A stretch of DNA of 7,416 nt from an uncultured Oscillospiraceae bacterium (GCA_947631215.1 CANRKN010000099.1:1-7416), one strand, 5' to 3'; positions 1-7,416 are shown, numbered from the stretch's first letter. Numbers and translations: made by a program. Notes: a model not told the origin generated them from the sequence alone.

Positions 1-23
1 TTCCCCTTTAAATGAATAAACAA

Positions 24-53
24 GGCTTTATGCACTAAATAATGCATAAAGCC
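24..53. terminator. Perfect 11-bp hairpin, possible bidirectional terminator
   Basis: The arms GGCTTTATGCA (24-34) and TGCATAAAGCC (43-53) are exact reverse complements around an 8-nt AT-rich loop. Reading rightward, the stem is followed after a few bases by TTTTCTT; reading leftward it is followed by TTGTTTATT. Neither tail is an uninterrupted U-tract, so termination is inferred. It may end a rightward gene lying left of the window, or back up the minus-strand terminator beside it. No gene is visible in 1-113. Confidence 0.5.
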
Positions 54-74
54 GCATTTTCTTGCAATGTATAC

Positions 75-107
75 AAAACAAATCCCCTTTTCCGGAGAAA
101 AGGGGAT
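75..107 (-). terminator. Intrinsic terminator of the glycosyltransferase gene
   Basis: Positions 82-92 and 97-107 form a perfect 11-bp stem (ATCCCCTTTTC / GAAAAGGGGAT) with a 4-nt loop. On the minus strand the stem begins 6 nt after the glycosyltransferase stop codon (TGA at 116-114) and is followed by TTGTTTTG. Stem, short loop, U-rich tail and position all fit Rho-independent termination of the leftward gene. The U-tract is interrupted by G, so efficiency may be moderate. Confidence 0.75.
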
Positions 108-113
108 AAATAT

Positions 114-866
114 TCACGAAAACAGCCGCTCCGCGATGTGGGGATCGGGTGGTCTGGGCGTGTCCTGGGGCTTGCAGTGGGCGCAGGTGAGGCCACGCAC
201 GGCCAGTTTTACCATCTTTTTCAGGGTATATTTGCTCTCGCCGGCCACCCGGGGCGTGCGGGCGTACTCCACCGTGGCGATGGGCAGACCCAGCCGGGTG
301 GCGAGGCCGCGAAGGAAGGGGTCCTCGTCGTGGTAGCGGGCCAGCTTTTCCAGGGCCGCCTTATCCATGAGCCGGAAGTCGGCGTGGTTGTAGACGAGCT
401 TTGCGCCGAAGAGATTCATGAGGGCGTAATAGCCCTGGGCGGTGGTGCGCTTCAGAAAGGTATCTGTCTCCCGGCTGGAGCGGACGCCGCAGACGATGGG
501 GAAGCCCTCGCCGTGCTTTTTCACCATATCGCCGATGGCGTCGATGTCGTCCTGCAGGTCCGCGTCGATGCTGACGGTGATATCGCACCGTTCCCGGGCC
601 TCCATGAGCCCGGCCATGACCGCGTTCTGGTGGCCCCGGTTGGGGGAAAGGCGCAGGCCGCAAAAGTGTCTGTCGCCCTCATGCAGGGCGCAGATGATGT
701 CCCAGGTCCTGTCGGCGGAGCCGTCGTCCACCAGAAGAACGCGGCTTTCCGGTGTGATGAGCTTATCCTCTATGAGCCGGCCCAGCTTCTGGCGGAACAC
801 CGGCGCCGTCCGGGGCAGGCATTCCTCCTCGTTGTAGCAGGGCACGACGATGTATAATGTATCCAT
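114..866 (-). CDS. Family 2 glycosyltransferase (DPM1/GtrB-like), lacking C-terminal membrane helices
   Basis: This 250-residue GT-A fold enzyme most resembles polyprenyl-phosphate sugar transferases of the DPM1/GtrB/ArnC group, which move a sugar from a nucleotide donor to a lipid-phosphate carrier at the inner face of the membrane. Visible motifs are VVPCYNEEE (residues 7-15), VDDGSADRTW (46-55), the RGHQNAV acceptor-side segment (77-83), the metal/nucleotide motif DADLQDD (101-107), an FRLM segment near 164, and the GESKYTLKKMVKLA block (209-222) that in relatives precedes two membrane helices. Here the chain ends about 28 residues later in a polar, proline-rich tail, so no membrane segment exists. 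Other frames past the stop show no lost helices, and a terminator follows at once. The ATG start is supported by GAGGTG five bases upstream. It has its own promoter and is divergent from trmL. Family is clear; sugar and acceptor are unknown. Confidence 0.88.
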   Translation of the reverse strand: MDTLYIVVPCYNEEECLPRTAPVFRQKLGRLIEDKLITPESRVLLVDDGSADRTWDIICALHEGDRHFCGLRLSPNRGHQNAVMAGLMEARERCDITVSIDADLQDDIDAIGDMVKKHGEGFPIVCGVRSSRETDTFLKRTTAQGYYALMNLFGAKLVYNHADFRLMDKAALEKLARYHDEDPFLRGLATRLGLPIATVEYARTPRVAGESKYTLKKMVKLAVRGLTCAHCKPQDTPRPPDPHIAERLFS

Positions 867-883
867 GGTGTCACCTCATTTAT

Positions 884-912
884 ATTATAGTCAGATATTT
901 CCACATTTTCAA
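884..912 (-). promoter_or_regulatory. Sigma-A type promoter for the glycosyltransferase gene
   Basis: Read on the minus strand, TTGAAA (912-907) and a perfect TATAAT (889-884) are separated by 17 bases, a near-consensus housekeeping promoter. Transcription would start near position 877, only about 10 bases before the ATG. The Shine-Dalgarno GAGGTG (877-872) would then lie at the extreme 5' end of the transcript. The promoter call rests on the match and position only. Confidence 0.7.
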
Positions 913-940
913 CAGAAATCCGGGAGGGGCAAACTTTCCC

Positions 941-968
941 TTGAAAAAAGCAGGGGATGGTATATAAT
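941..968 (+). promoter_or_regulatory. Sigma-A type promoter for trmL and probably the glycolytic genes
   Basis: TTGAAA (941-946) and TATAAT (963-968) are spaced by 16 bases and point rightward, giving a start site near 975 and a leader of about 45 bases before the trmL ATG. Its -35 box lies 28 bases from the divergent -35 box of the glycosyltransferase promoter. No terminator or clearly better promoter appears between here and pgk, so this may be the main promoter of the trmL-pgk-tpiA-gpmI-eno unit. A further pgk promoter inside trmL cannot be excluded. Confidence 0.7.
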
Positions 969-1021
969 AGCATAGGTATAAGATACTGGCGAAATAGGCG
1001 GTTTTGGGGGTCCCGGTCATT

Positions 1022-1513
1022 ATGAACAGCATCGTCCTCTATGCCCCGGAGATACCCCAGAACACGGGGGCCATCGCCCGGACCTGCGCCGCCACCGGCG
1101 CGAGCCTGCACCTCATAAAGCCCCTGGGCTTTGATATCTCCGACGCCGCCGTGAAGCGGGCGGGCCTGGACTACTGGCACCTGGTGGACGTGCATGTCTA
1201 TGAGAATGTGGAGGAGTATCTGGAAGTCAACGGGGATGAGAACCTGTGGCTTTTGTCCACCAAGGCGCCCCGATGCTATACAGAGGCGGACTTCGGGACG
1301 GATACGGCCCTGATGTTCGGCCGGGAGACCTCGGGACTGCCCGAGGAGCTCATGGAGCGGTACTATGACCGGTGCGTGCGCATCCCCATGAAGCCCCGGG
1401 CCCGGAGCCTCAACCTGGCCAGCTCCGCGTCCATCATCCTATATGACGTGCTCCGGCGCCAGGGGTTCCCGGGGCTGCTGGAGACGGGCATCCTGGCCGT
1501 GGGCCGGGAATGA
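1022..1513 (+). CDS. trmL: tRNA (cytidine/uridine(34)-2'-O)-methyltransferase TrmL (SPOUT family)
   Basis: TrmL uses S-adenosylmethionine to 2'-O-methylate the wobble nucleotide of certain tRNA-Leu species; it is a cytoplasmic homodimer with the SPOUT trefoil knot. The 163-residue protein shows all three SpoU motifs: PEIPQNTGAIAR with the following CAATG (9-25), LMFGRETSGLP (97-107) and RIPMKPRARSLNLASSAS (120-137). The length matches the minimal TrmL/CspR form (about 155-160 residues) with no extra RNA-binding domain. The third motif reads NLASSAS where relatives often have NLSNAVS, a conservative-looking variation. I chose the ATG at 1022, giving MNSIVLYAPEIPQNTG; an in-frame TTG at 1004 adds six residues without family support. 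The ribosome binding site is weak (GGGGG about 11 bases upstream). It lies 43 bases before pgk and probably shares its transcript, though its role is in translation, not glycolysis. Confidence 0.92.
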   Translation: MNSIVLYAPEIPQNTGAIARTCAATGASLHLIKPLGFDISDAAVKRAGLDYWHLVDVHVYENVEEYLEVNGDENLWLLSTKAPRCYTEADFGTDTALMFGRETSGLPEELMERYYDRCVRIPMKPRARSLNLASSASIILYDVLRRQGFPGLLETGILAVGRE

Positions 1514-1556
1514 ATAAGTTTACCAATTTTAAAAAATCATAAATGGAGGATACATC

Positions 1557-2825
1557 ATGAACTACAACAAGAAAAACGTCACCCAGGTAGACGTGAAGGG
1601 CAAGAAGGTCCTTCTGCGCTGCGACTTCAACGTCCCCCGGGACAAGAAGACCAATGAGATCACCGACGACAAGCGCATCCGCGCGGCCCTGCCCACCATC
1701 CAGTACCTGCTGGACAACGGCGCCGCCGTCATCGCCTGCTCCCATCTGGGCAAGCCCGAGCCCAACTTTGAAAAGTGGGTGAAGAAGCAGACCGAGAAGG
1801 GCAAGGACCCCGCCTCCCTCACCGAGGAGAAGTGGAAGAAGTCCCTGGCCGAACTGCGCATGGAGCCCGTGGCCGCCCGCCTCAGTGAGCTGCTGGGCAA
1901 GCCGGTCATCCTGGCCGACGACGTGGTGGGCCCCGACGCCAAGGCCAAGGCCGCGGCCCTGAAGCCCGGCGAGATCATGCTCCTGCAGAACACCCGCTTT
2001 GAGAAGGGCGAGACTAAGAACGATCCCGCCTTCGCCAAGGAGCTGGCCGACATGGCGGAGCTGTTCGTGTCCGACGCCTTCGGCACCGTGCACCGCGCCC
2101 ACGCCACCACCGCCGGCGTCACCGCCTATCTGCCCGGCGTGTCCGGCTTCCTGATCGGCAAGGAGCTGTCCATCATGGGCAAGGCTCTGGACGACCCCGC
2201 CCGTCCCTTCGTGGCCATCCTGGGCGGCGCCAAGGTCTCCGACAAGATCGGCGTGATCGAGAACCTGCTGAACAAGGCCGACAAGATCATCATCGGCGGC
2301 GGCATGGCCTATACCTTCATCAAGGCCCAGGGCTTTGAGGTGGGCGACAGCCTGCTGGAAGAGGACAAGGTGGACTTTGCCAAGCAGATGATCGCCGAGG
2401 CCAAGGCCAAGGGCGTGGAGCTGCTGCTGCCCGAGGACACCGTCATCGCCAAGGAATTCGCCGCGGACGCGGAGAGCAAGACCGTTCCCTCCAGCGCCAT
2501 CCCCGCCGGCTGGCAGGGCCTGGACATCGGCGAGAAGACCCGGGAGAAGTTCGCCGCCGCCCTCGCCGGCGCGGGCACCGTGGTCTGGAACGGCCCCATG
2601 GGCGTGTTCGAGTTCGATAAGTTTGCCGAGGGCACCCGCGCCGTGGCCCGTGCCGTGGCCGGCTCCGGCGCTGTGAGCATCATCGGCGGCGGCGACTCCG
2701 CGGCGGCTGTGGAGCAGCTGGGCTTCGCCGACAAGATCACCCACATCTCCACCGGCGGCGGCGCCTCCCTGGAGTTCCTGGAAGGCAAGGAGCTGCCGGG
2801 CGTGGCCGCGCTGCAGGACGCGTAA
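1557..2825 (+). CDS. pgk: Phosphoglycerate kinase
   Basis: Pgk transfers the acyl phosphate of 1,3-bisphosphoglycerate to ADP, giving 3-phosphoglycerate and ATP, in the cytoplasm. The protein has 422 residues. N-domain substrate motifs include RCDFNVP (21-27), SHLGKP (62-67), NTRF (145-148) and [11 protein letters not shown] (173-183). C-domain nucleotide motifs include GGAKVSDKI (223-231), WNGPMGVFE (344-352), GGGDS (377-381) and STGGGASLE (398-406). It is longer than the usual ~395 residues because of about 25 extra, lysine-rich residues between SHLGKP and the EPVAARL block (roughly 68-101). The ATG has a strong GGAGGA six bases upstream (1545-1550). The 43-base gap after trmL is AT-rich with no convincing promoter or hairpin. 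Codons are extremely biased to C/G endings, as expected for a highly expressed gene. Next is tpiA, 14 bases on. Confidence 0.97.
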   Translation: MNYNKKNVTQVDVKGKKVLLRCDFNVPRDKKTNEITDDKRIRAALPTIQYLLDNGAAVIACSHLGKPEPNFEKWVKKQTEKGKDPASLTEEKWKKSLAELRMEPVAARLSELLGKPVILADDVVGPDAKAKAAALKPGEIMLLQNTRFEKGETKNDPAFAKELADMAELFVSDAFGTVHRAHATTAGVTAYLPGVSGFLIGKELSIMGKALDDPARPFVAILGGAKVSDKIGVIENLLNKADKIIIGGGMAYTFIKAQGFEVGDSLLEEDKVDFAKQMIAEAKAKGVELLLPEDTVIAKEFAADAESKTVPSSAIPAGWQGLDIGEKTREKFAAALAGAGTVVWNGPMGVFEFDKFAEGTRAVARAVAGSGAVSIIGGGDSAAAVEQLGFADKITHISTGGGASLEFLEGKELPGVAALQDA

Positions 2826-2829
2826 GGAG
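2823..2829 (+). promoter_or_regulatory. tpiA ribosome binding site overlapping the pgk stop codon
   Basis: TAAGGAG contains both the pgk stop codon (TAA, 2823-2825) and the Shine-Dalgarno AAGGAG (2824-2829). It is 1 base from an in-frame GTG at 2831, too close for initiation, and 10 bases from ATG 2840. This decides the tpiA start for the ATG and implies translational coupling with pgk. Confidence 0.75.
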
Positions 2830-2839
2830 CGTGTGGGCT

Positions 2840-3607
2840 ATGGAGAAAAAGTATCGCAACGCCCTGATCGCGGGCAACTGGAAGATGAACAAGCTGGCCA
2901 GCGAGGTGCCCGGCTTCTGGGCGGAGCTGGCCCCCAAGGCGAAGCTGGCGGAGGGTGTGGACAGCGCGCTGTGCGTGCCCTTCCCCCTGATCCCCGCCAT
3001 GAAGGCGGCCACCGCCGGCAGCCAGATGAAGGTGGGCGCCCAGGACGTGTCCAGCCATGACAAGGGCGCGTACACCGGCGAGGTGTCCGCCGCCATGCTG
3101 GCGGACCTTGGCGTGGACTACTGCATCATCGGCCACTCCGAGCGCCGGGCCTATCACGCCGAGAGCGACGAGCTGGTGAACGAGAAGCTGAAGGCCCTGC
3201 TGGGCGCGGGCATCACCCCCATCATGTGCTGCGGCGAGAGCCTGGAGCAGCGGGACGCGGGCGTGACCCTCACCTTCGTGGAGAGCCAGATCAAGGGCGG
3301 CCTCGCCGGCGTCAGCCCCGAGGAGATGAAGAAGGTCGTCATCGCCTATGAGCCCATCTGGGCCATCGGCACCGGCCGCACCGCCACCGCGGAGCAGGCC
3401 CAGGAGGTCTGCGGCTACATCCGCAAGGTCCTGGCGGGCCTCTACGGCGAGGAGCTGGCCAAGGGCGTGCAGGTCCTGTACGGCGGCAGCATGAACGGCA
3501 AGAACGCCGCCGAGCTGCTGGCCCAGCCCGACATCGACGGCGGCCTCATCGGCGGCGCCAGCCTGAAGATGGAGTTCGCGGACATCATCGGTGCTGCCAA
3601 TGAGTAA
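2840..3607 (+). CDS. tpiA: Triosephosphate isomerase
   Basis: TpiA interconverts dihydroxyacetone phosphate and glyceraldehyde 3-phosphate in the cytoplasm, as a homodimeric TIM barrel. The 255-residue protein has the normal length and every key motif: AGNWKMN (11-17) with catalytic Asn13 and Lys15; IIGHSERR (96-103) with electrophile His99; AYEPIWAIGTG (169-179) with the general base Glu171 and mobile loop 6; the phosphate-binding YGGS (214-217); and the GGLIGGASL segment (234-242). An in-frame GTG at 2831 would add three residues but sits against the Shine-Dalgarno, so ATG 2840 is preferred. It follows pgk by 14 bases and its 3' end overlaps gpmI by eight bases, so the three genes are almost certainly co-transcribed. 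No unusual residues were noticed. Confidence 0.97.
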   Translation: MEKKYRNALIAGNWKMNKLASEVPGFWAELAPKAKLAEGVDSALCVPFPLIPAMKAATAGSQMKVGAQDVSSHDKGAYTGEVSAAMLADLGVDYCIIGHSERRAYHAESDELVNEKLKALLGAGITPIMCCGESLEQRDAGVTLTFVESQIKGGLAGVSPEEMKKVVIAYEPIWAIGTGRTATAEQAQEVCGYIRKVLAGLYGEELAKGVQVLYGGSMNGKNAAELLAQPDIDGGLIGGASLKMEFADIIGAANE

Positions 3608-5123
3608 GAAACCTACCGTACTGCTTATCATGGACGGGTTCGGCCTGGCCGAACCCGGTCCGTGGAATGCCGTGTCCGTGGCGAATACCCCCGTCCTGGA
3701 CGGGCTTTTCGCCAAGTTCCCCAACACCCAGCTGCAGGCCAGCGGCGAGGACGTGGGCCTGCCCGCCGGGCAGATCGGCAATTCTGAAGTTGGCCACACC
3801 AACATCGGCGCGGGCCGGGTGGTGTTCCAGCCTCTGCCCCGCATCAGCCGGGCGGTGGACGACGGCAGTTTTTTTGAAAATCCCGCCTACGCCCACGCCA
3901 TGGATGAAGCGGCGAAGTCCGGGCATCCTGTACATGTGATGGGCCTTTTGTCCGACGGCGGCGTGCACAGCCATATCAAGCACATCTTCGCCCTGGTGGA
4001 CATGGCGAAGAAGCGGGGCGTGAAGCAGTGCTACGTCCACTGCTTCCTGGACGGCCGGGACGTGCCGCCCTCCTCCGGGCAGGGCTACGTACAGAAGCTG
4101 GCCGACCACTGCAAAGAGATCGGCTACGGCGCTATCGCCACCATCCAGGGCCGCTTCTGGGGCATGGACCGGGATAAGCGCTGGGAGCGCGTGGAGAAGG
4201 GCTATCGCGCCATCGTCTGCGGCGAGGGCGTGCAGGAGCCCGACCCCGTCAAGGCCGTGGGCGACAGCTACGCCAATGGCGTCACCGACGAGTTCGTGGA
4301 GCCCATCGTCTGCGACAAGGAGGGCATGATCCAGTCCGGCGACAGCGTCATCTTCGCCAACTTCCGGCCCGACCGGGCGAGGGAGATGACCTGGGCGCTG
4401 ATGAAGCCCGACTTCGACGGCTTCGCCCTGCCCAAGGGCCGGTTCCCCCTGAACTACGTCTGCACCGCCCAGTACGACGAGGCCATGACGGAGCTGCCCA
4501 TCGCTTTTCCGCCGGTGGTCCTGGAGGACACCTTCGGCGAGATCGTGAGCCGCCACGACATGAAGCAGCTTCGCATCGCGGAGACGGAGAAGTACGCCCA
4601 TGTGACGTTCTTCTTCAACGGCGGCGTGGAGCGGACCTATCCCGGCGAGGACCGGGTGCTGGTGCCGTCCCCCAAGGAGTATCCCACCTATGACCTGATC
4701 CCCCAGATGAGCGCGGAGGAGGTCACCGCCAAGGCGGTGGAGCGCATCGAGTCCGGTGCCTATGACACCGTGATCATGAACCTGGCCAACTGCGACATGG
4801 TGGGCCACACCGGCGTCATGGAGGCGGCGGTGAAGGCCGTGGAGACCGTGGATACCTGCGTGGGCAGGGTCTGGGACGCCGTGCAGAAGATGGGCGGCGT
4901 GCTCCTGGTGACCGCCGACCATGGCAACGCGGACAAGATGCGGGCCGAGGACGGCACGCCCCACACGGCCCATACCACCAACCCCGTGCCCTTCATCGTC
5001 TGCGGCGCGGGCGACGTGAAGCTCCATCCCGGGCGCCTGGCGGACATCGCGCCCACCATGCTGCATCTCATGGGGCTGGAGCAGCCCGCCGTGATGGACG
5101 GCGAGAATCTTATCCAGAAGTAA
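3600..5123 (+). CDS. gpmI: 2,3-bisphosphoglycerate-independent phosphoglycerate mutase
   Basis: GpmI converts 3-phosphoglycerate to 2-phosphoglycerate through a phosphoserine intermediate in an alkaline-phosphatase-type domain using two metal ions, usually Mn. The 507-residue protein is full length. Phosphatase-domain motifs are MDGFG (11-15, metal Asp12), NSEVGHTNIGAGR (61-73, nucleophile Ser62), NCDMVGHTG (397-405, Asp399 and His403) and TADHGNAD (438-445, Asp440 and His441). The inserted transferase domain shows SDGGVHSH (118-125, His123), DGRDVPP (151-157), GRFWGMDRDKRW (184-195) and FRPDRAR (255-261). Small departures are Cys398, where Pro is common, and FWGMD, where YYAMD is common. The ATG at 3600 overlaps the tpiA stop by eight bases; GTG 3591 is a less likely alternative. 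Neither start has a Shine-Dalgarno at normal distance (the nearest GGAG is about 25 bases away), so initiation probably depends on translation of tpiA. Confidence 0.97.
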   Translation: MSKKPTVLLIMDGFGLAEPGPWNAVSVANTPVLDGLFAKFPNTQLQASGEDVGLPAGQIGNSEVGHTNIGAGRVVFQPLPRISRAVDDGSFFENPAYAHAMDEAAKSGHPVHVMGLLSDGGVHSHIKHIFALVDMAKKRGVKQCYVHCFLDGRDVPPSSGQGYVQKLADHCKEIGYGAIATIQGRFWGMDRDKRWERVEKGYRAIVCGEGVQEPDPVKAVGDSYANGVTDEFVEPIVCDKEGMIQSGDSVIFANFRPDRAREMTWALMKPDFDGFALPKGRFPLNYVCTAQYDEAMTELPIAFPPVVLEDTFGEIVSRHDMKQLRIAETEKYAHVTFFFNGGVERTYPGEDRVLVPSPKEYPTYDLIPQMSAEEVTAKAVERIESGAYDTVIMNLANCDMVGHTGVMEAAVKAVETVDTCVGRVWDAVQKMGGVLLVTADHGNADKMRAEDGTPHTAHTTNPVPFIVCGAGDVKLHPGRLADIAPTMLHLMGLEQPAVMDGENLIQK

Positions 5124-5145
5124 CGCTGTCTGCGGCGCTGCGTAA

Positions 5146-6507
<1,362 letters not shown>

Positions 6508-6511
6508 AGAT

Positions 6512-6590
6512 TTGACCCCAAAAGCTGTATAAGCTGGTGTTTCCAGGGCAAGAATAAGCCTCGGAAACACCAATTTTTTTGGAGGGTCAA
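6512..6590 (+). promoter_or_regulatory. Possible outer stem pairing with the M23 gene ribosome binding site
   Basis: TTGACCC (6512-6518), just after the eno stop codon, is the exact reverse complement of GGGTCAA (6584-6590), which covers the 3' half of the Shine-Dalgarno GGAGGG (6581-6586). In a read-through transcript the two could pair outside the terminator hairpin and hide the ribosome binding site. A TATAAG (6528-6533) lies between them but has no good -35 box. A 7-bp match at this distance may be coincidence. Confidence 0.35.
6535..6580 (+). terminator. Strong intrinsic terminator after eno, abutting the next ribosome binding site
   Basis: TGGTGTTTCC (6535-6544) and GGAAACACCA (6563-6572) form a perfect 10-bp stem. 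After one mismatch it continues with four inner pairs (GGGC with GCCT, one G-U) around an 8-nt A-rich loop. Seven uninterrupted T follow at 6574-6580, so this is a classical Rho-independent terminator. The next base begins GGAGGG, the Shine-Dalgarno of the M23 gene. Transcripts that express that gene must therefore start upstream of or within this element. Confidence 0.9.
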
Positions 6591-6595
6591 CGCAA

Positions 6596-7378
6596 ATGGA
6601 AAAAAAGCATGGGTCCGGCGCAGCCGGGTCCCTGGGGGGAAAGGGCTTCTACATAGTCCTTTTCCTGTGCGCGGCGGTGATCGGCATATCCGTGTGGATC
6701 CTGTTCACCGAAGCGGGGACTAATGTAGAAGATGTGACGACGGCAGAGGAACCGGTGGAGCAGGTTTCCGGCGTATCCACCATCATGATCCCGGCAGAGG
6801 ATACGATGCAGGCGGCCCCTGAGCCCGAGGTGGAGACCGTGACCTCCTCCCAGGGCGTGGAGTCCGAAGATACCGCTGAGGCGGCGGAGGACGAGAACAG
6901 CGAGACCGGGGCTTTGGAGGAGCCGGAGGCACAGGAGGTCTTTTCCGAGACGGTGACGGAGTATATCTGGCCCGTCCAGGGTTCTGTGGACCGGCCCTGG
7001 TCCATCCAGACGCTTATGTACGACAGCACCATGGCGGACTGGCGGACCCATGACGGCCTGGACATTGCCTGCGCCGCAGGCACCCAGGTGTTGGCCTGCG
7101 CGGGCGGCACGGTGTGCCGGCTTGAAAACGACGATCTGCTGGGCACCACGGTGGAGATCGACCACGGCAACGGCGTGCACAGCGTCTACTCCAATCTTGC
7201 CGACCAGCCGCCCGTATCCGCGGGCCAGGTCATGGCTATGGGCGACGTGATCGGCTCCGTGGGGACTACCGCCCTGGGCGAAGTCAATCAGGTCAGCCAC
7301 CTGCACTTTTCTATGACCAAGGACGGTCTCCCGGTAGACCCGGCGGGCTATATGCCCGGCGAGGCGGCTTTGGAGTGA
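6596..7378 (+). CDS. Membrane-anchored M23/LytM protein, SpoIIQ-like
   Basis: This 260-residue protein has a short cytoplasmic N-terminus, one membrane helix (about 18-37), an acidic Thr/Ser/Glu-rich linker (about 40-120) and a C-terminal LytM/M23 domain (about 123-250) outside the membrane. The domain begins YIWPVQGSVDRPWS, then YDSTMADWRTHDGLDI (142-157), resembling clostridial SpoIIQ, the forespore-side partner of SpoIIIAH in the engulfment channel. The M23 zinc motifs are present: HxxxD (His152, Asp156) and HLH (235-237). The histidine usual in the YxHL motif is Asn200 (YSNL), which argues against a typical peptidoglycan endopeptidase. ATG 6596 has GGAGGG nine bases upstream. It follows the eno terminator without room for a separate promoter. 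Class is secure; the sporulation role is inferred from sequence resemblance, and a non-sporulation M23 envelope protein remains possible. Confidence 0.85.
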   Translation: MEKKHGSGAAGSLGGKGFYIVLFLCAAVIGISVWILFTEAGTNVEDVTTAEEPVEQVSGVSTIMIPAEDTMQAAPEPEVETVTSSQGVESEDTAEAAEDENSETGALEEPEAQEVFSETVTEYIWPVQGSVDRPWSIQTLMYDSTMADWRTHDGLDIACAAGTQVLACAGGTVCRLENDDLLGTTVEIDHGNGVHSVYSNLADQPPVSAGQVMAMGDVIGSVGTTALGEVNQVSHLHFSMTKDGLPVDPAGYMPGEAALE

Positions 7379-7389
7379 AAAAGGAACGG

Positions 7390-7416
7390 CGCGGCGGGAT
7401 TTTCCCGCCGCGTTTT
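7390..7416 (+). terminator. GC-rich intrinsic terminator after the M23 gene (reaches window end)
   Basis: CGCGGCGGGA (7390-7399) and TCCCGCCGCG (7403-7412) are exact reverse complements around a TTT loop, followed by at least four T at the window edge. It lies 11 bases after the M23 stop codon. The U-tract may continue beyond the window. Confidence 0.88.

Noticed and set aside
42..857. 271-codon plus-strand open frame opposite the glycosyltransferase
   Set aside because: It lacks recognisable domains and a ribosome binding site, and runs through the terminator hairpin; the minus strand has clear family motifs, promoter and terminator.
1004..1021. TTG 1004 as the trmL start
   Set aside because: It adds six residues (starting MGVPVI) absent from the family pattern and has no suitably spaced ribosome binding site; ATG 1022 gives the canonical N-terminus.
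1514..1556. AT-rich trmL-pgk gap as a promoter or terminator
   Set aside because: No hairpin is present and no -35/-10 pair with acceptable spacing could be found; only the pgk ribosome binding site is convincing.
1434..3844. Long minus-strand open frames opposite pgk, tpiA and the start of gpmI (for example 1434-2744 and 2309-3844)
   Set aside because: They mirror the strongly G/C-biased codons of the real genes, translate to low-complexity Gly/Ala/His/Leu-rich sequence without domains, and overlap unmistakable plus-strand enzymes.

Overview
This window looks like a chromosomal core-metabolism locus from a high-GC, probably anaerobic, spore-forming Clostridia member. An Oscillospiraceae-type gut bacterium is my best guess. 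The reasons are the strongly G/C-ending codons with Firmicutes-style GGAGG/AAGGAG ribosome binding sites, the cofactor-independent phosphoglycerate mutase inside a pgk-tpiA-gpmI-eno cluster, and a SpoIIQ-like membrane-anchored LytM/M23 protein at the right end. The taxonomic assignment is inference from style, not from a search.

Layout. Positions 1-113 hold two perfect 11-bp hairpins; the right-hand one is a convincing intrinsic terminator for the minus-strand gene. Positions 114-866 (minus) encode a family 2 glycosyltransferase of the DPM1/GtrB type that stops before the usual C-terminal membrane helices. Positions 867-1021 are a divergent promoter region with back-to-back sigma-A type promoters, one for the glycosyltransferase and one for the rightward genes. 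Rightward come trmL (tRNA wobble-base 2'-O-methyltransferase), pgk, tpiA, gpmI and eno, all on the plus strand with short gaps or an overlap and no intrinsic terminator until after eno. Positions 6508-6595 contain a strong terminator whose U-tract directly touches the Shine-Dalgarno sequence of the next gene. Positions 6596-7378 encode the SpoIIQ-like M23 protein, followed by a GC-rich terminator that runs to the window end.

Function. The four glycolytic genes cover 1,3-bisphosphoglycerate to phosphoenolpyruvate plus triose-phosphate interconversion, the lower trunk of glycolysis. Glyceraldehyde-3-phosphate dehydrogenase, often first in such operons, is absent; trmL sits where it might be expected. 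The flanking glycosyltransferase and M23 protein are envelope or sporulation related and appear to be separate transcription units, although the M23 gene may depend on read-through from eno.

I do not see a new defence, mobile or CRISPR system. The points most worth a second look are the terminator/ribosome-binding-site arrangement before the M23 gene, the truncated glycosyltransferase, the insertion in Pgk and the altered catalytic-loop region of enolase. No gene-free stretch exceeds 300 bases.
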